The translations under genes and the position numbers were made by a program. A model generated the notes under the pieces. It was not told the DNA's origin. It saw only the letters and a program-made list of their open reading frames with translations, and did no database searches. From CAVORB01 sp963698495 (GTDB taxonomy: Bacteria > Pseudomonadota > Gammaproteobacteria > Chromatiales > Chromatiaceae), in NCBI GenBank assembly GCA_963698495.1, contig CAVORB010000016.1, forward strand, positions 1 through 64,000: 64,000 bases of DNA, given 5' to 3'. Shown here in pieces: positions 17,284 to 27,058 of the stretch; the stretch's first letter is position 1; each line of letters begins with the position of its first letter.

Positions 17284-18467
17284 TTGGTATCACGGTCCTC
17301 GGCGCGACGGGCTCCATCGGGGTCAGCACGCTCGATGTGGTGGCGCGTCACCCGGCGCGTTTTCGCGTGGTCGCCGTCACCGCCCACCGGGACGCCGAGG
17401 GGCTGGCGCTGCAGTGCCGCCGTCACCGGCCGGCTTACGCGGTCATGGCGGACCCGCAGGCCGCGTCGCGACTGCGGGACTTGCTCGCGGGCATGGAGCG
17501 GCCGCCGGAGGTGCTGGCGGGGCCGCAGGCGCTCGAGACCGTCGCCTCCTTGCCGGAGGCGGACTGTGTCATGGCGGCCATCGTCGGCGCGGCGGGGCTG
17601 ATGCCGACCCTGGCGGCGGCGCGCGCGGGAAAGCGGGTGCTGCTCGCCAACAAGGAGGCGTTGGTGGTCGCCGGCGAGATCCTGATGGATGCAGTCAAGG
17701 CCAGCGGCGCCGTGCTGCTTCCGATCGACAGCGAGCACAACGCCATCTTCCAGTGCCTGCCCGCTGACTACGGGCGCGGGCTCGATGCGGTGGGCGTGGA
17801 GCGGATTCTGCTCACCGCCTCGGGGGGGCCGTTTCGCGATACCCCGCTGGAGGCGCTGCAGGCGGTGACCCCCGAGCAGGCTTGCGCCCATCCCAACTGG
17901 GACATGGGCCGCAAGATCTCGGTGGATTCGGCGACCATGATGAACAAGGGACTGGAGCTCATCGAGGCCTGCTGGCTCTTCGGCACGACCCCGGATCGGG
18001 TCCAGGTGGTGATCCATCCCCAGAGCGTCGTGCACTCCCTGGTTCAGTTCGTAGACGGATCCGTGCTGGCGCAGCTGGGCAATCCGGACATGCGCACCCC
18101 TATCGCCCACGCACTGGCGTGGCCCGAGCGCATGGATTCCGGCGTTGCGTCCTTGGATCTGCTCGCGGTCGCGCGGCTCGACTTCCAGGCCCCTGGGCTG
18201 GGACGTTATCCATGTCTCGACCTGGCCATCCGGGCGGCAGAGGCCGGCGGCACGGCGCCCGCCGTCCTGAACGCGGCCAACGAGGTCGCGGTGGCTGCCT
18301 TTCTAGACGGGCGCATCGGATTCATGGCCATCGCGGAGCTCGTAGAGCGCACCCTCGATGCCTTGGCTCCCGAACCGGTCGATAGAGCGGACATTGCGCA
18401 CCTCCTGGACGTCGATCGGCGTGCGCGGGCGACGGCGGAACAAAATCTGGGCGCGCGAGTCGGATAA
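17280..18467 (+). CDS. dxr: 1-deoxy-D-xylulose 5-phosphate reductoisomerase
   Basis: Second step of the MEP isoprenoid pathway: DXP to MEP with NADPH. The NADPH motif VLGATGSIGVSTLDV opens the protein. The catalytic and metal motifs LPIDSEHNAIFQCL and ASGGPFRDTP, and the flexible-loop sequence HPNWDMGRKISVDSATMMNK (20 residues), are present. Length 395 aa is normal. The start is GTG at 17280, overlapping the cdsA stop. It lies upstream of rseP, as in other gammaproteobacteria. Confidence 0.96.
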   Translation: MIGITVLGATGSIGVSTLDVVARHPARFRVVAVTAHRDAEGLALQCRRHRPAYAVMADPQAASRLRDLLAGMERPPEVLAGPQALETVASLPEADCVMAAIVGAAGLMPTLAAARAGKRVLLANKEALVVAGEILMDAVKASGAVLLPIDSEHNAIFQCLPADYGRGLDAVGVERILLTASGGPFRDTPLEALQAVTPEQACAHPNWDMGRKISVDSATMMNKGLELIEACWLFGTTPDRVQVVIHPQSVVHSLVQFVDGSVLAQLGNPDMRTPIAHALAWPERMDSGVASLDLLAVARLDFQAPGLGRYPCLDLAIRAAEAGGTAPAVLNAANEVAVAAFLDGRIGFMAIAELVERTLDALAPEPVDRADIAHLLDVDRRARATAEQNLGARVG

Positions 18468-18473
18468 GGGGCC

Positions 18474-19838
18474 ATGCAAAACCTGCTTTTTACCGCTGTT
18501 TCCTTTGTCGCTGCCCTGGCAATCCTGATCGCCGTGCACGAGTATGGCCACTTCTGGGTCGCCCGCAAGCTTGGCGTCAAGGTGCTGCGCTTCTCCATCG
18601 GCTTCGGGCGGCCCCTGCTGAAGCGCGTAAGCCCGAGGGACGGCACCGAGTACGTGCTCGCCGCGATCCCCCTTGGCGGCTATGTGAAGATGCTCGATGA
18701 GCGCGAGGAGACGGTGCCCGCCGCGGAGCGTCATCTCGCCTTCAACCGCCAGGCGCTCTGGAAGCGCTCCGCCATCGTTGCCGCCGGTCCCCTGTTCAAC
18801 TTCCTGTTCGCGATCGCAGCCTACTGGGGCATCCTGGTGCTGGGCGACGTCGGTACCCGGGCGCTGGTGGGGGAGGTCGAGCGCGGCTCGGTGGCCGAGC
18901 AGGCGCATTTCGCCCCGGGCGACGAGCTGCTCGCCGTGGGCGATCGTCCGACGCCGACCTGGGAGGCCGCGGTATTCGCCCTCATGGCGGAGGTCCTGGA
19001 CGGTGAAGACCTGCCGGTTCGGGTGCGGGCGGAGGACGGTCTCGAAGCGGTGCGTATGCTGCCCGGCGGCGCGCTGGCCGCGCTTCCTGACGACCCGGCC
19101 ATCCTCGCGAACCTGGGCCTGACGCCCGCCCGGCCGACCTTGCCCCCGGTCATCGGCGAGCTGGTGCCGGGAGAGGCCGCCGAGGAGGCGGGCCTGCAAC
19201 CCGGCGATCTCGTCCTGAGCGCGTCAGGGGCAGAGGTGGCCAGCTGGCAGCAATGGGTCGATATCGTGCAGGACCACCCGGGAGACGCGCTGCGGCTGGA
19301 GATCGAGCGGCAGGGCGAGGTGCTCGATATGGTGGTGACGCCGCGCGCCGTGGAGGGGCCGACGGGCCGGGTAGGACGCATCGGCGCCGCGGCTCAGGTT
19401 CCCGAGGATCTATTCGACAAGTACCGCACCGAGGTGCGGGCGGGGCCGTTGGAGGCGATGGGCGCCGCGGTGGGCAAGACGGCCGATATGAGCCTGCTCA
19501 TGCTGCGCGTTCTCGGGCGCATGATTATCGGCAAGGCCTCGGTGGAGAACCTGAGCGGGCCGATCTCTATCGCCGAGACCGCGGGCAAGACGGCGAGCTA
19601 CGGTCTGGCCTACTTCGTGAAGTTCCTGGCGGTGGTCAGTATCAGTCTGGCGGTTCTGAACCTGTTGCCCATACCCGTGCTCGACGGCGGGCACCTGTTG
19701 TACTTCGCCATCGAGGCCGTCAAGGGCAGCCCGCTCTCCGAGCAGGCGCAGATGCAGGGCCAGCGCATCGGCATCGCCATCCTTGCGGCCCTGATGACCC
19801 TGGCCTTCTACGTCGACATCTCCCGCCTGGTCGGCTGA
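18474..19838 (+). CDS. rseP: RseP-type intramembrane zinc metalloprotease (site-2 protease)
   Basis: Cleaves transmembrane anti-sigma factors such as RseA after DegS and clears signal peptides. The zinc motif HEYGH spans His22 to His26 in the first membrane helix, and the third ligand motif VLDGGHL is near the C-terminus. Two PDZ-like regions occupy the periplasmic part (ELVPGEAAEEAGLQPGD is the second). Length 454 aa matches E. coli (450). It begins 6 nt after dxr and precedes bamA, the usual order linking sigmaE signalling with outer-membrane assembly. Confidence 0.95.
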   Translation: MQNLLFTAVSFVAALAILIAVHEYGHFWVARKLGVKVLRFSIGFGRPLLKRVSPRDGTEYVLAAIPLGGYVKMLDEREETVPAAERHLAFNRQALWKRSAIVAAGPLFNFLFAIAAYWGILVLGDVGTRALVGEVERGSVAEQAHFAPGDELLAVGDRPTPTWEAAVFALMAEVLDGEDLPVRVRAEDGLEAVRMLPGGALAALPDDPAILANLGLTPARPTLPPVIGELVPGEAAEEAGLQPGDLVLSASGAEVASWQQWVDIVQDHPGDALRLEIERQGEVLDMVVTPRAVEGPTGRVGRIGAAAQVPEDLFDKYRTEVRAGPLEAMGAAVGKTADMSLLMLRVLGRMIIGKASVENLSGPISIAETAGKTASYGLAYFVKFLAVVSISLAVLNLLPIPVLDGGHLLYFAIEAVKGSPLSEQAQMQGQRIGIAILAALMTLAFYVDISRLVG

Positions 19839-19921
19839 CCCTCACCGCCGGGCGATCCGCAGCGGGTCGTGGGGCGAGCCGTGGCGGTCATTGGAGGCTC
19901 GCAACTCGACCCCCGCCCCCT

Positions 19922-19927
19922 TATACT
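19922..19927 (+). promoter_or_regulatory. Candidate -10 element before bamA
   Basis: TATACT matches the sigma70 -10 consensus at 5/6 and lies 58 nt before the bamA start. No convincing -35 is spaced correctly. A GCAACTC at 19901-19907 is weakly like a sigmaE -35, and sigmaE control of bamA would be expected biologically, but the sequence does not prove it. Confidence 0.35.
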
Positions 19928-19984
19928 AGCGCGCCGTAACAGACGCCGCTCTGGGATGCGGCACGCGCTTGGGAGGGGACGGTT

Positions 19985-22348
19985 TTGCGAGCATCGAATT
20001 CTGGTGGAGTGCGTCCGCAGAGGCGAGAGCTCGCGCTGCTCCTCGTGCTGTCAATCCTGAGCACCTGCGCCTTCGGCGCGGAGTTTCGCATCTCCGATAT
20101 CCGCGTGGAAGGGCTCCAGCGCATCGCCCCCGGGACCGTCTTCACCTACCTCCCGGTGCAAGTGGGTGACACGACCACCGACGCCGCGACCGCGAACATC
20201 ATCCGGACGCTTTACGGGACGGGTTTTTTCAAGGACGTGCGCGTGGAGCGCGATGGGTCGGTGCTGGTCATCTGGGTGCAGGAGCGCCCATCGGTGGCGG
20301 AGATCACGATCACCGGCAACAAGGACATCGAGACCGATGCCTTGAAGGATGGCCTCAAGGATGTCGGGTTGGCCGAGGGGCGGGTATTCAACCCCTCGAT
20401 CCTGGACCGCATCGAGCAGGAGCTCAAGCGCCAGTACTTCGCGCGCGGCAAGTACGGCGTGGAAGTCCAGTCCACGGTCTCGCCGCTGGAGCGAAACCGG
20501 GTCGCCGTGACCATCAAGATCCAAGAGGGGCTGACCGCCCGCATCAAGCAGATCAATGTCATCGGCAACGAGGCCTTCGAGGAGAAGGAGCTGCTCAAGC
20601 AGTTCAAGCTTGGGCCCAGCAAGTGGCACTCCTTCTACTCCAAGAACGACCAGTACTCGAAACAAAAGCTCGCCGGCGATCTCGAGGCCTTGCGGTCGTT
20701 CTACCTCGACCGCGGCTACATCAAGTTCGAGATCAAGTCCACCCAGGTCTCCATCAGCGCGGACAAGAAGGACATCTACATCACCGTCGGCGTCGAGGAG
20801 GGGGACGTCTACTCCGTCAGCGACATTCAGCTCGCCGGCGAGCAGACGGTGCCGGCGCAGCAATTGTTCCCCCTGATCCGCATGCAGCGCGGTGAGGTGT
20901 TCTCGCGCAAGGTCACCACGGAGAGCGCGGAGCGCATCTCGAAATACCTCGGCAACGAGGGTTACGCCTTCGCCAACGTCAACACGATTCCGGAGATCGA
21001 CGACGAGAAAAAGCAGGTCTCGGTGATCTTTTTCGTCGATCCTGGCAAGCGGGTTTACGTGCGTCGCATCAGCATGAAGGGCAATACCCGCACCCGCGAC
21101 GAGGTCCTGCGCCGCGAGATGCGGCAGCTGGAGGCGGCCTGGTTCTCGACCGACTTGGTGAAGAACTCCCGCGAGCGGCTGCAGCGTCTGGGCTATTTCG
21201 ACGAGGTCACCATCGAGACCCCCGCCGTCGCCGGCTCAGCCGACGAAGTCGACGTCGAAGTCACGGTGAAGGAAAAGGCCTCTGGCAATCTGCTCGCCGG
21301 CATCGGCTACTCCCAGAGTCAGGGCATCATTTTCAACACCAGCGTCACCCAAAACAATTTTCTCGGCACCGGCAAGCGCGTCTCCTTCGCCTTCAACAAC
21401 AGCGATTCGAACCGCTTCTACCAACTGGCCTACACCAATCCCTACTACACCATCGACGGCATCAGTCGCGGCTTCGAGCTCTCCTATCGTGAGACCGATT
21501 TTGCACAGCTCGACAGCGCCGACTATCTAACGGACGTCGGAGTCGCGGGCATGAGCTTCGGGCTTCCGATCTCCGACACCAGCCGCGCCGGGCTCGGTAT
21601 CCGCTACCAGTACACTAATTTCGAGGCGGGTGCGTCATTGCTCGCGGTCGACTTCGTCGAAGAAAACGGGGACCAGTTCAACGACTTCCTGCTCACCGCG
21701 TCCTACACGAACGACTCGCGCGATTCGGCGATTTTTCCGACCAGCGGCGGCCTGCAGAGCTTGTTGGCCGAGGTCTCGGTGCCCGGCAGCGATCTCGAAT
21801 ACTATCGGCTCACCTACCGCCACCGGCGTTTTATCCCGCTGACCAGCCGCTTCACGCTGGCATTGAACGCCGATCTCGGCTACGGCGCGGGTATGGGTGA
21901 CACGGATTCGCTTCCCTTTTTCGAGAACTTCTTCGCTGGCGGCCCGCGGACTGTGCGGGGTTGGAAGGAGAATACCCTCGGCCCCCGGGAGACCACGCTC
22001 GAGCGAGACCCCGTAGGCGGTAATGCCAAGATCACCGGGAGTATCGAGCTCTTCGCCCCGCCGCCCATCGGCGGCGATTTCGAGAAATCGCTGCGGCTGG
22101 GGGCATTCTTCGATTTCGGCAACGTGTGGTGGACCGACGATTCACCCAATCTCCGGATCGATGGAGTGGATACCGATCTGGTATCGCCAACCGGGTTCAG
22201 CCTGGGGGACCTGCGTTACTCCGTGGGCTTGTCAGCCGTTTGGCTTTCGCCTGTGGGTGCCCTCTCGCTGAGCCTCGCCTATCCGCTGAACGAAAAGGAC
22301 GGCGATGACACACAGATCTTCCAGTTCGGTTTCGGCCAGACCTTCTGA
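19985..22348 (+). CDS. bamA: Outer membrane assembly factor BamA (Omp85)
   Basis: Central subunit of the BAM complex that inserts beta-barrel proteins in the outer membrane. After a signal peptide (ending near CAFGA) come five POTRA repeats (about residues 30-420) and a 16-strand barrel. The loop-6 motif is VRGW (family VRGF/Y) in GGPRTVRGWKEN, and the chain ends in a C-terminal Phe (GFGQTF). Length is 787 aa. I use TTG at 19985 because GGGAGGGG lies 8 nt upstream; GTG at 20009 has no comparable ribosome site. Followed by the periplasmic chaperone gene skp after 18 nt. Confidence 0.96.
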   Translation: MRASNSGGVRPQRRELALLLVLSILSTCAFGAEFRISDIRVEGLQRIAPGTVFTYLPVQVGDTTTDAATANIIRTLYGTGFFKDVRVERDGSVLVIWVQERPSVAEITITGNKDIETDALKDGLKDVGLAEGRVFNPSILDRIEQELKRQYFARGKYGVEVQSTVSPLERNRVAVTIKIQEGLTARIKQINVIGNEAFEEKELLKQFKLGPSKWHSFYSKNDQYSKQKLAGDLEALRSFYLDRGYIKFEIKSTQVSISADKKDIYITVGVEEGDVYSVSDIQLAGEQTVPAQQLFPLIRMQRGEVFSRKVTTESAERISKYLGNEGYAFANVNTIPEIDDEKKQVSVIFFVDPGKRVYVRRISMKGNTRTRDEVLRREMRQLEAAWFSTDLVKNSRERLQRLGYFDEVTIETPAVAGSADEVDVEVTVKEKASGNLLAGIGYSQSQGIIFNTSVTQNNFLGTGKRVSFAFNNSDSNRFYQLAYTNPYYTIDGISRGFELSYRETDFAQLDSADYLTDVGVAGMSFGLPISDTSRAGLGIRYQYTNFEAGASLLAVDFVEENGDQFNDFLLTASYTNDSRDSAIFPTSGGLQSLLAEVSVPGSDLEYYRLTYRHRRFIPLTSRFTLALNADLGYGAGMGDTDSLPFFENFFAGGPRTVRGWKENTLGPRETTLERDPVGGNAKITGSIELFAPPPIGGDFEKSLRLGAFFDFGNVWWTDDSPNLRIDGVDTDLVSPTGFSLGDLRYSVGLSAVWLSPVGALSLSLAYPLNEKDGDDTQIFQFGFGQTF

Positions 22349-22366
22349 TGTAACCGGAGAAACCAG

Positions 22367-22882
22367 GTGAAGAGACTTCTGCTATCTGCCGTCGCGGTGT
22401 TGCTGACGGCGGCGACCTTCCAGGTTCCGGCGACGGACTTCGTGATCGCCGTGATCGATCCGACGCGAATTGTCGAGCAGTCCCCCCAGTATGAAGCCGC
22501 CCGCGAGGCGCTCCAGCAGGAGGTCAACGAACGGGAGCAGGATCTCAGCTCTCAGCAATCGCAGATGGAGGAGCTGAAGAAGAAGCTCGAGCGCGATGCC
22601 GCCCTGATGAGCGAGGACGAGATTCAGCGCCTGCAGAACGACATCCGCAACCGCGACCGCAAGCTCAAGTATGCGCAGGCGGAGTTCCGCGAGGACTTCG
22701 CACTGCGGCAAAACGAGTTGCGCACCAAACTCGCGCAGCAGGTGAACGAGGTGGTCAAGGAGCTGGCGAAGGAGGAGAAGATCGATCTCATCGTCAGCGA
22801 AGGCATCGTCTACTTCAGCGAGCGCATCGACATCTCCGACAAGGTGGTCGAGCGCCTGCGATCGAAGTTCAAGCCGAAATAG
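22367..22882 (+). CDS. skp: OmpH/Skp-family periplasmic chaperone
   Basis: Holds unfolded outer-membrane proteins on the way to BamA. It has a signal peptide (about residues 1-23), then FVIAVIDPTRIVEQSPQYEA, the usual N-terminal strand, a long charged helical tentacle region and a C-terminal segment returning to the trimer core (IDLIVSEGIVYFSERIDISD). Length 171 aa is typical. The start is GTG at 22367 after CGGAGA. It sits directly between bamA and lpxD as in most gammaproteobacteria. Confidence 0.92.
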   Translation: MKRLLLSAVAVLLTAATFQVPATDFVIAVIDPTRIVEQSPQYEAAREALQQEVNEREQDLSSQQSQMEELKKKLERDAALMSEDEIQRLQNDIRNRDRKLKYAQAEFREDFALRQNELRTKLAQQVNEVVKELAKEEKIDLIVSEGIVYFSERIDISDKVVERLRSKFKPK

Positions 22883-22925
22883 CCCATTCCCGCCGTCACC
22901 GCTGACGGCCAGTCGGCAACCCTCA

Positions 22926-23978
22926 ATGGATTCGGACCACTCACTCCAGGATCTTGCGGACAGACTCGGCGCTCGTATGCGCGGTGACGGCTCCGCGCGG
23001 GTGAGCCGTGTCGATACCTTGGTCAGGGCCGACCGACACAGCCTTTGTTTTTTCAGCGACCGTAAGTATCTCAGCGAGCTGAAGGCTACCCGCGCGGCCG
23101 CGGTGATCATCGCCGAGAAGGACCTGGAGTCCTGCCCGGTGAGCGCGCTCGTGACCGACAACCCGTATCTCGCTTACGCGCACGCGGCGCGCCTGCTCCA
23201 CCCCGAGCCCGAGGTCATCGGGGGTTGCCATCCGAGCGCGGTCGTGGCGCCGGGCGCCCGGGTCGACGCCAGCGCCTGGATCGGTCCCACGGCGGTGGTG
23301 GAGGAGGATGCCGAGGTCGGGGCGCGCGTCTTCATCGGGCCTGGATGTATTGTCGGGGCCGGGTGCGCGATCGCGGAGGACAGCCGCCTGGTCGCGCGCG
23401 TGACCCTGTGCGCGGGAACGCGGTTGGGCAGACGGGTCCTGATTCACCCCGGGGCGGTCATCGGGCGCGATGGATTCGGCTTCGCGATGGACGGCGAGCG
23501 TTGGGTACGGATACCCCAGCTCGGCCACGTGGTGCTCGAGGACGACGTGGAGATCGGCGCCAATACCACCGTGGATCGCGGGGCGCTGGAGGATACCGTC
23601 ATCGCCGCCGGAGCAAAGCTCGATAACCTGATCCAGATCGGGCACAACTGCCGCATCGGCGAGAATACGGCGATGGCCGCCTGCTCCGGCATCTCGGGCT
23701 CGACCAGCATCGGTCGCGACTGCACCATCGCCGGCGCCGTCGGCATGGCGGGCCACCTGGAGATTGGTGATAAGGTCCATTTCACCGGCATGGCGATGGT
23801 CACCCGATCCTTTCCGGAGCCGGGGGTCTATAGCAGCGGTATCCCGGCGATGCCCAACGCGGATTGGCGGCGAAACGCAGCCCGGTTCCGGCATCTCGAT
23901 GAGCTTGCCAGGCGGTTGAAACGCCTCGAGGACGAGGTCGAGCAAGCCAAGAAGCCTATGGCTAAGCAATCAGACTGA
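22926..23978 (+). CDS. lpxD: UDP-3-O-(3-hydroxyacyl)glucosamine N-acyltransferase
   Basis: Third lipid A step: adds the N-linked hydroxyacyl chain to UDP-3-O-acyl-glucosamine. The N-terminal uridine-binding region is followed by left-handed beta-helix hexapeptide repeats and a C-terminal helical extension ending in a Lys/Glu-rich tail. The catalytic-His motif appears as IQIGHNCRIGENT. Length is 350 aa (E. coli 341). Shares the unit with fabZ, lpxA and lpxB. Confidence 0.95.
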   Translation: MDSDHSLQDLADRLGARMRGDGSARVSRVDTLVRADRHSLCFFSDRKYLSELKATRAAAVIIAEKDLESCPVSALVTDNPYLAYAHAARLLHPEPEVIGGCHPSAVVAPGARVDASAWIGPTAVVEEDAEVGARVFIGPGCIVGAGCAIAEDSRLVARVTLCAGTRLGRRVLIHPGAVIGRDGFGFAMDGERWVRIPQLGHVVLEDDVEIGANTTVDRGALEDTVIAAGAKLDNLIQIGHNCRIGENTAMAACSGISGSTSIGRDCTIAGAVGMAGHLEIGDKVHFTGMAMVTRSFPEPGVYSSGIPAMPNADWRRNAARFRHLDELARRLKRLEDEVEQAKKPMAKQSD

Positions 23979-24028
23979 TCTGGCGCGCAGGTCGGCCCGC
24001 GGGGCCCCCCGCGGCAACGGAGGTAGCA

Positions 24029-24472
24029 TTGAGCACGATGGATATTAACAAGGTGTTGCAGTTGCTGCCGCACCGATACCCGTTTCTGTTAATCGACCGG
24101 GTGATCGAGTTCGAGCCCGACAATTACCTGATCGCGCGCAAGAACGTGACCTACAACGAGCACTTCTTCAACGGGCACTTCCCGGCCCGTCCGGTGATGC
24201 CCGGGGTATTGATCGTGGAGGCGATGGCACAGGCAACGGGTCTCCTGGCGATGGAGTCCCGTCCGAACGAGGTCGGGGAGAAGGGGCTCTATTATTTCGT
24301 CGGCATCGACAAGGCGCGCTTCAAGCGGCCGGTGGAGCCCGGCGATCAGCTGATTCTGGAGGTGCACCTGCGCACCGTGCGCCGCGGCATCTGGATGTTT
24401 ACCGGAGAGGCCAGGGTGGACGACAAGGTGGTCGCCACCGCGGACATCATGTGCACGGCCCGGGACCTCTGA
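24029..24472 (+). CDS. fabZ: 3-hydroxyacyl-[acyl-carrier-protein] dehydratase FabZ
   Basis: Hot-dog-fold dehydratase of fatty acid elongation. The active-site block HFPARPVMPGVLIVEAMAQ carries the catalytic His and Glu, preceded by LLPHRYPFLLIDRV. Length is 147 aa. I chose TTG at 24029, which sits 5 nt after GGAGG (24019-24023); ATG at 24038 would leave a 14-nt gap. Placed between lpxD and lpxA, it competes for the same hydroxyacyl-ACP pool used by lipid A synthesis. Confidence 0.95.
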   Translation: MSTMDINKVLQLLPHRYPFLLIDRVIEFEPDNYLIARKNVTYNEHFFNGHFPARPVMPGVLIVEAMAQATGLLAMESRPNEVGEKGLYYFVGIDKARFKRPVEPGDQLILEVHLRTVRRGIWMFTGEARVDDKVVATADIMCTARDL

Positions 24473-24474
24473 GG

Positions 24475-25239
24475 TTGATTCATTCCACGGCCGTCATCGA
24501 TCCGGCAGCCGAGCTGGATGACGGCGTCGAGGTCGGTCCCTACAGCATCATCGGCGGCCAGGTTCGCATCGGGCGCGGGACAAGGGTCGGGCCCCATGTG
24601 GTGATCCGCGGCCCGACGGAAATCGGGGCGGACAACCGGATCTTCCAGTTTGCGTCGGTCGGCGAGGACCCCCAGGACAAGAAGTACGCTGGCGAAGAGA
24701 CGCGGCTCATCGTCGGCGACCGCAACGTCGTGCGCGAGTTCGTCACCCTGCACCGGGGAACCGTGCAGGACGCGGGAGAGACCCGCATCGGCGACGATAA
24801 CCTCTTTATGGCCTACGTCCACGTGGCCCACGACTGCCGCATCGGGGACAAGGTGATCATGGCCAACGCGGCCTCGCTTGCCGGTCACGTGGAGGTGCAG
24901 GACTGGGCGATCCTCGGCGGTTTCGCCATCGTGCATCAGTTCTGCCGCATCGGGGCCCACAGCTTCAGCGCCATGGGGTCGGTGATCGGCCAGGACGTGC
25001 CGCCGTTCGTGCTCGTCAGCGGCCACCCCGCCGAGCCCCGCAGCATCAACACTGAGGGCCTGCGGCGTCGCGGGTTCGACGCGGCGAGTATCCAGCGCAT
25101 CAAGCAGGCGTTTCGTCTGCTCTACAAGTCCGGTCGTCCGCTCGACGAGGCTCTGGCCGCGATGCGCGCGCTGGCCTCCCCCGAGACCGATCTGATGGCC
25201 GATTTCGTCGCCTCCCGCGAACGCGGCATTCTGCGCTGA
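24475..25239 (+). CDS. lpxA: UDP-N-acetylglucosamine O-acyltransferase
   Basis: First lipid A enzyme: transfers a hydroxyacyl chain from ACP to the 3-OH of UDP-GlcNAc. The left-handed beta-helix begins at once (IHSTAVIDPAAELDDGVEVG), and the catalytic His lies in the YVHVAHDCRIGD region. The family alignment favours TTG at 24475, giving 254 aa. A GTG at 24451, overlapping fabZ by 22 nt, would add eight residues and give 262 aa; the ribosome-site evidence does not decide. Its stop overlaps the lpxB start by 1 nt. Confidence 0.93.
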   Translation: MIHSTAVIDPAAELDDGVEVGPYSIIGGQVRIGRGTRVGPHVVIRGPTEIGADNRIFQFASVGEDPQDKKYAGEETRLIVGDRNVVREFVTLHRGTVQDAGETRIGDDNLFMAYVHVAHDCRIGDKVIMANAASLAGHVEVQDWAILGGFAIVHQFCRIGAHSFSAMGSVIGQDVPPFVLVSGHPAEPRSINTEGLRRRGFDAASIQRIKQAFRLLYKSGRPLDEALAAMRALASPETDLMADFVASRERGILR

Positions 25240-26489
25240 TGGGGAACGATGGCGGTGATGGTCGGATCGGCAAGCCCCCCCCATCGTCCGATCCACCCCG
25301 ACCGGCCGGGCTTCGGGCACCGGATGAAGGCGACAAAGGTCCGCTGACGATCGGGATCGTCGCCAACGAACCTTCAGGCGATATTCTCGGGGCCTCCGTC
25401 CTGCGCGCGATCAAGGGTCTGGTGCCGGACGCCCGGTTCGTGGGCGTCGCCGGTCCTCACATGCAGGCGGCGGGTTGCGAGAGTCTGCTGCCCCTGGAGC
25501 AGCTCTCGGTCATGGGTCTGGTGGAGGTGATGCGGCACCTGCGCGAGCTGCTGCGCATCCGCCGGGACCTGACCCGCTTCTTTCTCGACCTTCGGCCCGA
25601 TGTCTTCATCGGCGTCGACGCACCCGATTTCAATTTGGGGTTGGAGACGCGGCTGCGCCGGGCGGGCATCCGCACCGTCCACATGGTCAGTCCCACCGTG
25701 TGGGCCTGGCGCCCGGGCCGGGTTAAGGGCATCCGGCGCGCGGTCGACCTCATGCTGTCCATCTTCCCCTTCGAGGAGGATCTCCTGCGCGACCACGGGA
25801 TTCCGGTACGCTATGTCGGGCACCCGCTGGCCGACGAGATCCCCTTCGACGTGGATCGCGCACGGGCGCGCTCCTCCCTGGGACTGGCGACCGAGGGCGC
25901 GGTGGTCGCGATCCTTCCGGGGAGCCGGGCGAGCGAGGTGCGGGCGCTCGCCGCGCCCTTCCTTCAGGCCGCCCGCCGATGTCAGGAGCTGCGTCCGGAC
26001 TTGCGGTTCGCCGCGCCGCTCGTCAATCCCACCCTGCGCGCGATCTTCACCGAGGCGCTCGCCCGCGAGGCGCCGGATTTGCCCATCGTTCTGGTGGACG
26101 GCCGCAGCCGTGACGTCATCGCCGCCAGCGACTGCGTCCTCACGGCCTCGGGCACCGCCACCCTCGAGACCCTGTTGCTTGGGCGGCCAATGGTGGTGGG
26201 TTATCGCATGAACGAGTTGACCTACCGACTGATCCGCAGTTTGGGATTGGTCAAGGTGCCCTTCATCGCCATGGCCAACCTGCTGTCGGGGGCCGAGCTG
26301 GCCCCGGAGTTCGTCCAGGAGCGATGCCGACCCGAGCTCCTGGCGCCGGCGATTCTCGATTTTCTCGACCGGCCGGAGCGCGTGCGGGAGATCCAGGTGC
26401 GATATGCCGAGATTCACCGGCAATTGCGCCGCGACGCGGGCCGCGAGGCCGCCTTGGCGGTGCTTGACCTGGTCGGAGAAGGGCGATGA
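25239..26489 (+). CDS. lpxB: Lipid-A-disaccharide synthase
   Basis: GT-B glycosyltransferase joining lipid X and UDP-2,3-diacylglucosamine. Signatures include VANEPSGDILGA, VSPTVWAWRPGR and the donor-site ASGTATLETLL. Length is 416 aa, about 30 more than E. coli because of a Pro/Gly-rich N-terminal tail before the conserved start (LTIGIV). No in-frame ATG, GTG or TTG closer to the conserved region was found. The start overlaps the lpxA stop by one base, and the end overlaps rnhB (ATGA). Confidence 0.95.
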   Translation: MGNDGGDGRIGKPPPSSDPPRPAGLRAPDEGDKGPLTIGIVANEPSGDILGASVLRAIKGLVPDARFVGVAGPHMQAAGCESLLPLEQLSVMGLVEVMRHLRELLRIRRDLTRFFLDLRPDVFIGVDAPDFNLGLETRLRRAGIRTVHMVSPTVWAWRPGRVKGIRRAVDLMLSIFPFEEDLLRDHGIPVRYVGHPLADEIPFDVDRARARSSLGLATEGAVVAILPGSRASEVRALAAPFLQAARRCQELRPDLRFAAPLVNPTLRAIFTEALAREAPDLPIVLVDGRSRDVIAASDCVLTASGTATLETLLLGRPMVVGYRMNELTYRLIRSLGLVKVPFIAMANLLSGAELAPEFVQERCRPELLAPAILDFLDRPERVREIQVRYAEIHRQLRRDAGREAALAVLDLVGEGR

Positions 26490-27058
26490 GCCGGTTTCTC
26501 CTCGTTGCCGGCGTCGACGAGGCAGGGCGGGGCCCCCTTGCCGGTCCCGTGGCCGCCGCGGCGGTGATCCTGCATCCCTCGCGCCCGATCTCCGGCCTCG
26601 CCGACTCGAAGAAGCTCACGGCAACGAGGCGCGAGGCGTTGGAGCCCCAGATCATGGAACACGCGATCGCCTGGGCGGTGGCCTTCGCCACCGTGGAGGA
26701 GATAGATCGCATCAACATCCTGCAGGCGTCCCTGCTCGCCATGCGGCGGGCGGTAGAGGGTCTGGCCGTCGCCCCGGGAAGGGCTCAGGTGGATGGCAAC
26801 CACTGCCCGCGCCTTCGTTGTCCGGCGGAGGCCGTGGTCGGCGGTGATGCGAGCGTGCCCGCGATCGGCGCCGCCTCGATCCTCGCCAAGGTGGCGCGGG
26901 ACCGGGAGATGCAGCGTCTGGATTGCCTCTATCCGGGCTTCGGCTTCGCCCGTCACAAGGGCTATCCGACCAGCGAGCACCTGGCCGCCTTGCGGGAGCT
27001 CGGGCCGTGCGAGGTCCATCGGCGCTCGTATCGGCCGGTGCGCGAGCTGCTTGTCTGA
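26486..27058 (+). CDS. rnhB: Ribonuclease HII
   Basis: Cuts RNA in RNA-DNA hybrids, mainly single ribonucleotides in DNA. The catalytic acids Asp11-Glu12 lie in VAGVDEAGRGPLAGPV, with further acids in the DGNHCP and VGGDASVPAIGAASILAKV blocks. The C-terminus has the HKGYPTSEHLAAL motif. Length 190 aa is close to E. coli (198). ATG overlaps the lpxB stop by 4 nt. It closes the lpx unit. Confidence 0.95.
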   Translation: MSRFLLVAGVDEAGRGPLAGPVAAAAVILHPSRPISGLADSKKLTATRREALEPQIMEHAIAWAVAFATVEEIDRINILQASLLAMRRAVEGLAVAPGRAQVDGNHCPRLRCPAEAVVGGDASVPAIGAASILAKVARDREMQRLDCLYPGFGFARHKGYPTSEHLAALRELGPCEVHRRSYRPVRELLV